From NCBI GenBank assembly GCA_023424475.1, contig JAFADX010000386.1:1-6539 (forward strand): a stretch of 6,539 nucleotides of DNA, written 5' to 3'. How positions within the stretch are numbered: position 1 is the first letter of the stretch; every line of letters starts with the position of its first letter. Below, one piece after another: positions 1 through 4,362 of the stretch. This DNA comes from Pseudomonadota bacterium. Its GTDB lineage: Bacteria > Pseudomonadota > Alphaproteobacteria > Acetobacterales > Acetobacteraceae. The notes beneath the pieces are model-generated. The model saw only the letters and a program-made list of their open reading frames with translations, had not been told where the DNA came from and made no database searches. A program made the position numbers and the translations under genes.

Positions 1-15
1 GGCCTGATCGGCGCC

Positions 16-504
16 ATGGCCGCGCCCGCGCGCGGCGTGCCGGGAATCGCCGCGGGCGCAGCCCTCGCGGCGGGCGGCGCCGCGCTCTGGGTCCATAGTC
101 CCGGCAGGCTCCACCTCGTCCTCGCCGCCCTGCCCCTGGCCGGCAACCTGATGCTCGCCTGGCATTTCGGGCGCACGCTGAGGCCCGGCGCGGAGCCGCT
201 GATCACCCGCTACACCCGTGCCGACCATGGCGAGGTTTCGCCCGGCCTCGCGGCCTATACGCGGCGGCTGACGCTGCTCTGGGCGCTGTTCTTCATCGGC
301 TTCGCCGCCCTGAATGCCGCGACGCTGGCCGACGCCGCCCCCGCCCTCGGGCGCCTGGCGGCGCTGAACCTGCTGCTGTCCCTGGTCTTCTTCCTCGGCG
401 AGCATCTGGTGCGCGCGCATCTCTTCCCGGCGCTCGGCCCGGTCGGGCCCGGGCGGACGCTGCGCGCCATCTGGCGGGCAGACGGGCGGCGCCATGCCAG
501 CTGA
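16..504 (+). CDS. COG4648-type integral membrane protein (ApeG-like), start uncertain
   Basis: A small, very hydrophobic protein of 162 aa from this ATG. Likely membrane segments lie near residues 8-26, 32-51, 85-104 and 112-134. Between the second and third is a conserved-looking polar stretch (LRPGAEPLITRYTR, 55-68), followed by YTRRLTLLWALFF (81-93) and FLGEHLVR (126-133). This pattern matches my memory of the COG4648 family of predicted membrane proteins, which often sits beside an acyl-CoA ligase in aryl-polyene-type gene clusters (ApeG in E. coli naming). Its biochemical role is not established; a part in membrane-associated pigment-lipid synthesis is inference. The reading frame is open to the left edge, and family members usually carry extra N-terminal membrane helices, so the true start may lie before the window. 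Against that, a TGA in another frame at 5-7 could be the stop of an upstream gene, which would favour the ATG at 16. The 3' end overlaps the next gene by 11 nt, suggesting co-translation. Confidence 0.72.
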   Translation: MAAPARGVPGIAAGAALAAGGAALWVHSPGRLHLVLAALPLAGNLMLAWHFGRTLRPGAEPLITRYTRADHGEVSPGLAAYTRRLTLLWALFFIGFAALNAATLADAAPALGRLAALNLLLSLVFFLGEHLVRAHLFPALGPVGPGRTLRAIWRADGRRHAS

Positions 505-1807
505 CGCCATGCTCCCGCTGACCTCCCGCCGCCCCGGGGAGGTGATCTTCCACCGCGGTCGGCAGCCGGTGACCACGCGGCGCTTCCTCGCCGAAGCCGC
601 GGCGCTGGCCGCACGCCTGCCTGCGCAGGGCCCGGTGCTGAACTTCTGCGCCGACCGCTACGCCGCGTTGCTCGCCTTCGCCGCGGCCCTGTCACGCGGG
701 CATGTCACGCTGCTCTCGGCCGACCGGACGCCGCAGCGCCTGGCCGGGATCGCGCGGCTGCACGGCGCGCGCTACGCGCTGGCCGACACCGAGGTCGCGC
801 TGCCCCTGCCCGTCCTGCGGCCGGAGGCCGATCCCGCCGACGTGGCGCCCAATCCGCCGCTCCCGGCCGGCGCCGTCGCGGCGATCGCCTTCACCTCCGG
901 CAGCACTGGCGAGCCCCGCCCCCATGCCAAGCCCTGGGGCGCGCTGGTCGCCGGGGCGCGCGCCGCCGCCGAACGCTTCGCCGTCGCGCCCGGCGCCAGC
1001 ATCGTCGGCACCGTGCCCGCCCAGCACATGTACGGCTTCGAGACCACGCTCATGCTGCCGTTGCACGGCGCCGGCGCGGGCCATGCCGGGGCGGTCTTCT
1101 ACCCCTCCGACGTCGCGGAGGCGCTTGCCGGCATGCCGGCGCCACGGCTGCTCGTCACGACGCCGCTGCAACTGCGCGCGCTGCTCGGCACCGGCATCGC
1201 GCTGCCGGAGACCGCCGCCATCGTCTCCGCCACCGCACCGCTCGCGCCGGGCCTCGCCGCCCAGGCGGAAGCCGCCTTCGGCGCGCCGGTGCTCGAGATC
1301 TACGGCGCCACCGAGGCCGGCTCCGTCGCGTCCCGCCGCACCCTCGACGGCGAGGCCTGGCAACCCTACCCCGGCGTCGCCTTCACGATCCGCGAGGGCG
1401 GCGCCGAGGCGAGGGTGCCGGGCCTGCCGGCGCCGGTGCCGCTCTCCGACATCCTCGAACCCGCCGGCGGCGACCGCTTCCGCCTTGCCGGGCGGCTGGG
1501 GGACATGGTGAAAGTCGCGGGCAAGCGCGCCTCGCTGGCCGGCCTCGGCCGCATCCTCTCGGAGATCGAGGGGGTGGAGGAGGGCGTGTTCCTCGCACCC
1601 GAGGACCTCGACCACAATCCGCGCGCGCGCCTCGCCGCCTTCGCGGTGGCACCCGGCATGACCGGGGCGGCCGTGGTGGCCGCGCTGCGCACGCGGGTCG
1701 AGGCCGCCTTCCTGCCGCGCCCGGTGGTGCTGCTCGACAGGCTGCCGCGCGACGATGTGGGAAAGATCCGGCGCAACGACCTCGCCCGGCTGGCCTGGCG
1801 CCGCTGA
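494..1807 (+). CDS. AMP-forming acyl/aryl-CoA (or ACP) ligase, ApeH-like
   Basis: ANL-superfamily adenylating enzyme of 437 aa. It activates a carboxylic acid with ATP to an acyl-adenylate and passes it to a thiol (CoA or an acyl carrier protein). The A3 phosphate loop is FTSGSTGEPRPHAKPW (133-148). An aromatic A4-like segment, HMYGFE, lies at 178-183. The A5 motif is YGATEAGS (270-277), the A8 hinge is GRLGDMVKVAGKR (333-345), and the A10 motif LPRDDVGKIRRNDL (417-430) carries the expected catalytic lysine K424. In A3 the usual lysine after proline is arginine, with a lysine four residues later; I recall this PHxK form from ligases of aryl-polyene clusters. At 437 aa it is shorter than typical acyl-CoA synthetases (about 500-550 aa) but normal for ApeH-like proteins. 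The ATG at 494 overlaps the upstream stop; another ATG lies five codons on at 509, and neither has a strong ribosome site. It seems to be the last gene of its operon, since the next gene is convergent. The adenylation function is near certain; the substrate (an aromatic acid starter?) is inference. Confidence 0.88.
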   Translation: MPADAMLPLTSRRPGEVIFHRGRQPVTTRRFLAEAAALAARLPAQGPVLNFCADRYAALLAFAAALSRGHVTLLSADRTPQRLAGIARLHGARYALADTEVALPLPVLRPEADPADVAPNPPLPAGAVAAIAFTSGSTGEPRPHAKPWGALVAGARAAAERFAVAPGASIVGTVPAQHMYGFETTLMLPLHGAGAGHAGAVFYPSDVAEALAGMPAPRLLVTTPLQLRALLGTGIALPETAAIVSATAPLAPGLAAQAEAAFGAPVLEIYGATEAGSVASRRTLDGEAWQPYPGVAFTIREGGAEARVPGLPAPVPLSDILEPAGGDRFRLAGRLGDMVKVAGKRASLAGLGRILSEIEGVEEGVFLAPEDLDHNPRARLAAFAVAPGMTGAAVVAALRTRVEAAFLPRPVVLLDRLPRDDVGKIRRNDLARLAWRR

Positions 1808-1842
1808 AGCGTCCGTCCGGAAACGCAGGCAACCGGCCCACG

Positions 1843-1892
1843 CCCCATCCGGCCGCCCAGCGACAGTCTTCAGGATGGGCGGCCGGGCGGGG
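1843..1892. terminator. Candidate bidirectional hairpin terminator between convergent genes
   Basis: A perfect 10-bp inverted repeat (CCGGCCGCCC at 1849-1858, GGGCGGCCGG at 1877-1886) flanks an 18-nt loop. A further CCCC/GGGG pairing (1843-1846 with 1889-1892) follows one wobble and one mismatch. A competing 7-bp pairing is possible between CCCATCC (1844-1850) and GGATGGG (1873-1879). It sits 36 nt past the ligase stop and about 60 nt past the CoA-transferase stop on the other strand, in the only non-coding space between them (1808-1952). No T-run follows on either strand, so it is not a classical intrinsic terminator. Many high-GC bacteria rely on such hairpins or on Rho. I see nothing else in this gap. 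Confidence 0.5.
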
Positions 1893-1952
1893 GCGCGGAA
1901 ATGCGCCTCGCAGCGTGCTTCCAGGCGGCCGCGGAACCGGAAAGGGGCGCGG

Positions 1953-3104
1953 CTATTCCGCTGCGTCGCGCGTCGCGCGCAGCGGGCCGAGGATCTCGGC
2001 ATCGTGCTCGCCCACCTCCGGCAGGTCGTGCCGCAGCGGCAGCCTTTCCCCGCCGAGCATGACCGGCAGCGCCGGCACCGCGCCCGGCCGCCCGTCCGGC
2101 AGCGTGATCGGCAGCAGCCCGCCGCTCGCCTGCAGATGCGGGTCCGCGAACAGGTCCCAGGGCCGCGCGATGCGGGAGAAGGGCAGGCCGGCCTTCTCGC
2201 ACATCGCTTCCAGCCCGGCGACGTCGTGGCGGACCAGCAGCGACTGGACGAGCGGGATCAGCGTCTCGCGCCGCTTCGCGCGCTCGGTGTTGGTGGCGTA
2301 GTCGGGGTTGTCGAGCACAGGCTCGTTCAGCTCACGGCGGAAGATCTCCCATTGCCGTTCGGTGACCACGCCGATGAAGATCTGCTGCCCGTCCCTGGTG
2401 TCGAACACGTCGTAGACGCCCCAGGCGCGGCGCCCCGCCGGCATCGGCGTCGGGTCCTGCCCGGTCATCGCCTGCTGCAGCATGGCGGTGGAGACAAGGA
2501 AGGCCGCGTTCTCGAACAGGCCCGACTGCAGGTGCTGGCCCCTGCCCGTCGCGTCCCGCTGGCGCAGCGCGCCGAGGATGGCGATGGCGCCGAACATCCC
2601 GCCCATCATGTCGTTCACCGGCGCGCCCGCGCGCAGCGGCCGCCCCGGCGGGCCGGTCATGTAGGCGAGGCCCGACTGCATCTGCACCACCTCGTCGAGC
2701 GCGGTGCGGTTCTCGTAGGGACCGGGGAGGTAGCCCTTCAGGGAGAGATAGATCAGCCGCGGGTTGCGCGCCGACAGCGCCGCGTAGCCGAGGCCCTTCG
2801 CCTCCAGCCCGCCGGGGCGGAAGTTCTCGAGCACCACGTCCGCCGTGTCGATCAGCCGCTTCAGGGTCTCGAGGTCGTCCTCGTTCCCGGTGTCGATCCG
2901 CACCGACTTCTTGTTGCGGCTGAAGGCCGGGAAGAAGCCGGTGCCCGAGGCGGTGAGGTAGCGCGTGCGGTCGCCCCTGCCCGGCGGCTCGATCTTGATG
3001 ACCTCGGCGCCGAGGTCGGCGAGCACCAGGCCGCAGGTCGGACCCATGACCATGTGGGAGAATTCGACGACACGGATGCCGGTGAGGGGGAGCGGAGGGG
3101 TCAT
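1953..3104 (-). CDS. Family III (CaiB/BaiF) CoA-transferase
   Basis: A 383-aa cytosolic enzyme that moves CoA from a donor acyl-CoA to a free carboxylic acid. The N-terminus LTGIRVVEFSHMVMGP (7-22) followed by DLGAEVIKIEPPGRGD (30-45) is the standard family III opening. RNKKSVRID (63-71), VLENFRPGGL (91-100) and SLKGYLPGPY (121-130) follow in family order. APVNDMMGG (161-169) aligns with the segment of Oxalobacter formyl-CoA transferase holding the catalytic Asp169, making D165 the likely nucleophile; GRGQHLQSGLFENA follows as expected. The length is normal. I chose the ATG at 3104 because GGAAGGA lies 8 nt upstream and the family motif starts right after it. An in-frame start at 3191 would add 29 residues that merely translate the repeat element. 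The gene lies downstream of the HMG-CoA-lyase-like gene on the same strand, so its acceptor is probably the acid whose CoA ester the lyase cleaves. Succinate/HMG CoA-transferase, like human SUGCT, is one family precedent. Donor and acceptor are not deducible here. Confidence 0.9.
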   Translation of the reverse strand: MTPPLPLTGIRVVEFSHMVMGPTCGLVLADLGAEVIKIEPPGRGDRTRYLTASGTGFFPAFSRNKKSVRIDTGNEDDLETLKRLIDTADVVLENFRPGGLEAKGLGYAALSARNPRLIYLSLKGYLPGPYENRTALDEVVQMQSGLAYMTGPPGRPLRAGAPVNDMMGGMFGAIAILGALRQRDATGRGQHLQSGLFENAAFLVSTAMLQQAMTGQDPTPMPAGRRAWGVYDVFDTRDGQQIFIGVVTERQWEIFRRELNEPVLDNPDYATNTERAKRRETLIPLVQSLLVRHDVAGLEAMCEKAGLPFSRIARPWDLFADPHLQASGGLLPITLPDGRPGAVPALPVMLGGERLPLRHDLPEVGEHDAEILGPLRATRDAAE

Positions 3105-3112
3105 GGGCGGTG

Positions 3113-3119
3113 TCCTTCC
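3113..3119 (-). promoter_or_regulatory. Ribosome binding site deciding the CoA-transferase start
   Basis: Read on the minus strand, GGAAGGA ends 8 nt before the ATG at 3104. It is a strong Shine-Dalgarno match in the short space between the repeat element and the gene, and it supports the 3104 start over the upstream in-frame start at 3191. Confidence 0.75.
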
Positions 3120-3128
3120 GGTGAGGGC

Positions 3129-3189
3129 GTTTGGAGGGGCCCTGCCCCTCCAAGCCACCCCGCCAAAGGCCGAAAGGCCTTTGGAAACC
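3129..3189 (+). repeat. Left repeat unit of the REPIN-like element
   Basis: The outer hairpin has a 9-bp stem (3131-3139 with 3145-3153) and loop CCCTG, and can be lengthened to 11 bp with one G-T wobble. A short linker leads to the inner hairpin, 3163-3171 with 3176-3184, loop GAAA at 3172-3175. The unit ends in AAACC, which also matches the other copy. Confidence 0.8.
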
Positions 3190-3250
3190 AATCCTTGCCA
3201 CTGGGCGCGCCGGGTGCGGGTGCTGCGCCGAAGGCCCGTCGCCCATTCGA

Positions 3251-3312
3251 GGTTTCCAAAGGCCTTTCGGCCTTTGGTGGGGGAGGTTCGGAGGGGGCAA
3301 GGCCCCCTCTGA
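3251..3312 (-). repeat. Right repeat unit of the REPIN-like element, inverted
   Basis: The inner hairpin is 3256-3264 with 3269-3277, loop TTTC (GAAA on the minus strand). The outer hairpin has an 8-bp stem, 3291-3298 with 3302-3309, loop AAG, and can be extended with 3288-3290 pairing to 3310-3312 (one wobble). The outer stem has an extra G-C pair relative to the left unit while keeping the pairing, which suggests that structure is conserved more than sequence. The unit ends six bases before the lyase stop codon. Confidence 0.8.
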
Positions 3313-3318
3313 CTCTCC

Positions 3319-4284
3319 TCACGCCGCCCGCGCCTTCGCCCGGAAGGCGGTGAGCGACCCGCCCCGCAGCAGCGCCGAGGGCAGCGTCCGCCCGAGCACG
3401 CGCTCGGCGAGGTGCCCCGCCGCGATCAGCGCGTCGATGTCGATGCCGGTGGCAATGCCCATCTCCTCGCAGAGCATCACCAGCTCCTCGGTCGCGATAT
3501 TGCCCGGCGCACCCGGATGCCCGGCGAAGGGGCAGCCGCCCGCGCCGCCCACCGCGGCGTCGAATTCCGCCACGCCCATGCGCAGGCCCGCCAGCGCATT
3601 GGCGATGCCGAGCCCGCGCGTGTCGTGCAGGTGCAGGGAGACCTTCTGCTCCGGCCAACGCGACCGCACCTCGCCGACCACGCGCTCGATCAGCCGCGGA
3701 TTGGCCCATCCCATGGTATCGGCGAGCGAGATCCGCTCGATCGCGCAGCCGGCCTCCTGCGCCAGTCCCATCGCATCGGCGACGGCGCCGACCGCCTGCG
3801 CCGGCGCCATGTCGCCCTGGAAGTTGCAGCCGAAGGCCGCCTGGACCGAGACGCGCGTGACCGGCACGCCGGCCGCGAGGTGCCCGGCCGCGTTCTCCCG
3901 CTGCGCCGCGATCTGGCCGGCGCGGTCGCGGTTGAGGTTCTTCAGCGAGAAGGCGTCGGAGGCGGCGACGGTGATGGAGCCCTGGACCGAAAGGCGATCC
4001 CTGAAGGCCAGCGCGCGTTGAAGCCCCTGCGGATTGAACCAGAGGGCGGTGTAGGTGACACCCGGCTTCGGCGCGAAGCCCGCCACCACGGCATCCGCAT
4101 CCGCCCATCCCGGCACGCGCTTCGGGCTGACGAAGGAGGCGACCTGGATGCGCGGCGCCCCGGTCGCGGACAGCGCATCGACGAGCGCGATCTTGTCCGC
4201 GGTCGGCACCGGGGCAGCGGCGATCTGGAAGCCCTCGCGCGGCCCTTCCTCGGTGATGCGCACCGCTGCCGGCAGGTCGCTCAT
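3319..4284 (-). CDS. HMG-CoA-lyase-family enzyme (3-hydroxyacyl-CoA lyase), variant active site
   Basis: A 321-aa TIM-barrel aldolase of the DRE-TIM/HMG-CoA lyase family. Members cleave a 3-hydroxy-3-methyl- or related acyl-CoA with a divalent metal, HMG-CoA giving acetyl-CoA and acetoacetate. EEGPREGFQ (12-20) holds the essential arginine R16. ASFVSPKRVP (49-58) follows. SLADTMG (186-192), SLHLHDTRG (216-224, metal histidines H218 and H220), GGAGGCPF (246-253, catalytic-loop C251) and GNIATEEL (261-268, metal ligand N262) all match. Compared with human HMGCL, the metal-ligand Asp42 position is Glu (E17) and the Glu72 position is Gln (Q47). I recall many bacterial paralogues with PREGFQ, so this looks like a subfamily rather than damage. 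The ATG at 4284 is preferred because GGGAGAG lies 6 nt upstream; an in-frame GTG at 4299 would overlap that site. It is the first gene after the divergent promoter and precedes the CoA-transferase, with the repeat element between. The true substrate is unknown; HMG-CoA, citramalyl-CoA or another branched hydroxyacyl-CoA are options. Confidence 0.88.
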   Translation of the reverse strand: MSDLPAAVRITEEGPREGFQIAAAPVPTADKIALVDALSATGAPRIQVASFVSPKRVPGWADADAVVAGFAPKPGVTYTALWFNPQGLQRALAFRDRLSVQGSITVAASDAFSLKNLNRDRAGQIAAQRENAAGHLAAGVPVTRVSVQAAFGCNFQGDMAPAQAVGAVADAMGLAQEAGCAIERISLADTMGWANPRLIERVVGEVRSRWPEQKVSLHLHDTRGLGIANALAGLRMGVAEFDAAVGGAGGCPFAGHPGAPGNIATEELVMLCEEMGIATGIDIDALIAAGHLAERVLGRTLPSALLRGGSLTAFRAKARAA

Positions 4285-4290
4285 GGTTGT

Positions 4291-4297
4291 CTCTCCC
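4291..4297 (-). promoter_or_regulatory. Ribosome binding site deciding the lyase start
   Basis: On the minus strand GGGAGAG ends 6 nt before the ATG at 4284. It is purine-rich and well placed. The alternative GTG start at 4299 would put this site inside the coding sequence. Confidence 0.7.
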
Positions 4298-4316
4298 ACG
4301 TCGGCTGCGCCATACT

Positions 4317-4353
4317 AATTCTGCTTGACAGAATTTATTTCTGTCAGAGAGAA
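4317..4353. promoter_or_regulatory. Operator: four half-sites in 10-bp phase (probable IclR site)
   Basis: Four 5-bp half-sites begin at 4319, 4329, 4339 and 4349, exactly 10 bp apart in alternating orientation: TTCTG, CAGAA, TTCTG, GAGAA (the last with one mismatch). They create overlapping palindromes: AATTCTG-N5-CAGAATT (4317-4335, 7-bp arms) and TGACAGAA-N5-TTCTGTCA (4326-4346, 8-bp arms, centred on 4336). The surrounding 4316-4357 has about 29% GC inside a very GC-rich window. IclR regulators bind palindromic DNA as dimers or tetramers, often next to their own gene. The divergent IclR gene begins ten bases to the right, so it is the obvious candidate binder. That is inference; the symmetry itself is directly visible. 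Confidence 0.72.
4318..4347 (-). promoter_or_regulatory. Candidate promoter for the lyase/CoA-transferase genes
   Basis: Read leftwards, CTGACA (4347-4342, five of six matches to the -35 consensus) is followed after 18 bp by CAGAAT (4323-4318, four of six matches). This is the mirror image of the plus-strand promoter about position 4336, so RNA polymerase could not occupy both at once. The predicted start near 4311 gives a leader of about 27 nt that contains the ribosome site. A TAGTAT at 4317-4312 was considered as -10 but has no -35 at the right distance. Confidence 0.45.
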
Positions 4354-4354
4354 T
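4325..4354 (+). promoter_or_regulatory. Candidate promoter for the IclR gene
   Basis: A perfect consensus -35 TTGACA lies at 4325-4330. An 18-bp spacer leads to GAGAAT at 4349-4354, four of six matches to TATAAT. Transcription would start near 4361, almost at the ATG (4363), giving a nearly leaderless message. The promoter lies wholly within the operator, which suggests autoregulation. Confidence 0.5.
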
Positions 4355-4362
4355 TTTCGCGT

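Larger units (their letters stand above)
3129..3312. repeat. REPIN-like element: two inverted copies of a two-hairpin repeat
   Basis: The 214-bp gap between the lyase and CoA-transferase genes is almost filled by a large imperfect inverted repeat. Its core is a perfect 27-bp inverted repeat: 3163-3189 equals the reverse complement of 3251-3277. Each core is itself a hairpin with a 9-bp stem (CCAAAGGCC/GGCCTTTGG) and a four-base loop, GAAA on one strand. Outside each core lies a second GC hairpin: TTGGAGGGG/CCCCTCCAA (3131-3153) on the left and GAGGGGGC/GCCCCCTC (3291-3309) on the right. These outer parts and the linkers are similar but not identical between copies. The middle (3190-3250) also pairs weakly, TGGGCG at 3202-3207 with CGCCCA at 3240-3245. 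Two inverted hairpin repeats around a short spacer is the layout of a REPIN, an extragenic element mobilised in other bacteria by RAYT transposases. Family membership cannot be shown from one window. Confidence 0.8.

Noticed and set aside
692..2002. Long open frame (436 codons) on the minus strand opposite the AMP-ligase
   Set aside because: Its translation is a low-complexity Arg/Gly/Ala mix with no family motif, typical of an antisense frame in GC-rich DNA. The plus-strand gene has all ligase motifs.
3129..3312. CRISPR array or transposon end as an explanation of the repeats
   Set aside because: There are only two units, in inverted and not direct orientation, with internal hairpins; no cas or transposase gene is in the window.
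1755..3353. Long open frame (532 codons) on the plus strand opposite the CoA-transferase
   Set aside because: It is antisense to a gene with intact family III motifs, starts inside the ligase, runs through the terminator and the repeat element, and has no recognisable domain.
4285..4299. GTG start at 4299 for the lyase (five extra residues)
   Set aside because: It would place the good ribosome site GGGAGAG inside the gene and has no site of its own; the ATG at 4284 fits better.
4312..4317. TAGTAT (minus strand) as the -10 element for the lyase promoter
   Set aside because: The hexamer 17 bp upstream is AAATAA, with no resemblance to a -35 element; the CTGACA/CAGAAT pair is better.
3412..4362. 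In-frame upstream extension of the IclR protein by over 300 codons
   Set aside because: It is antisense to the lyase gene and crosses the promoter region. The IclR domain is complete from the ATG at 4363.
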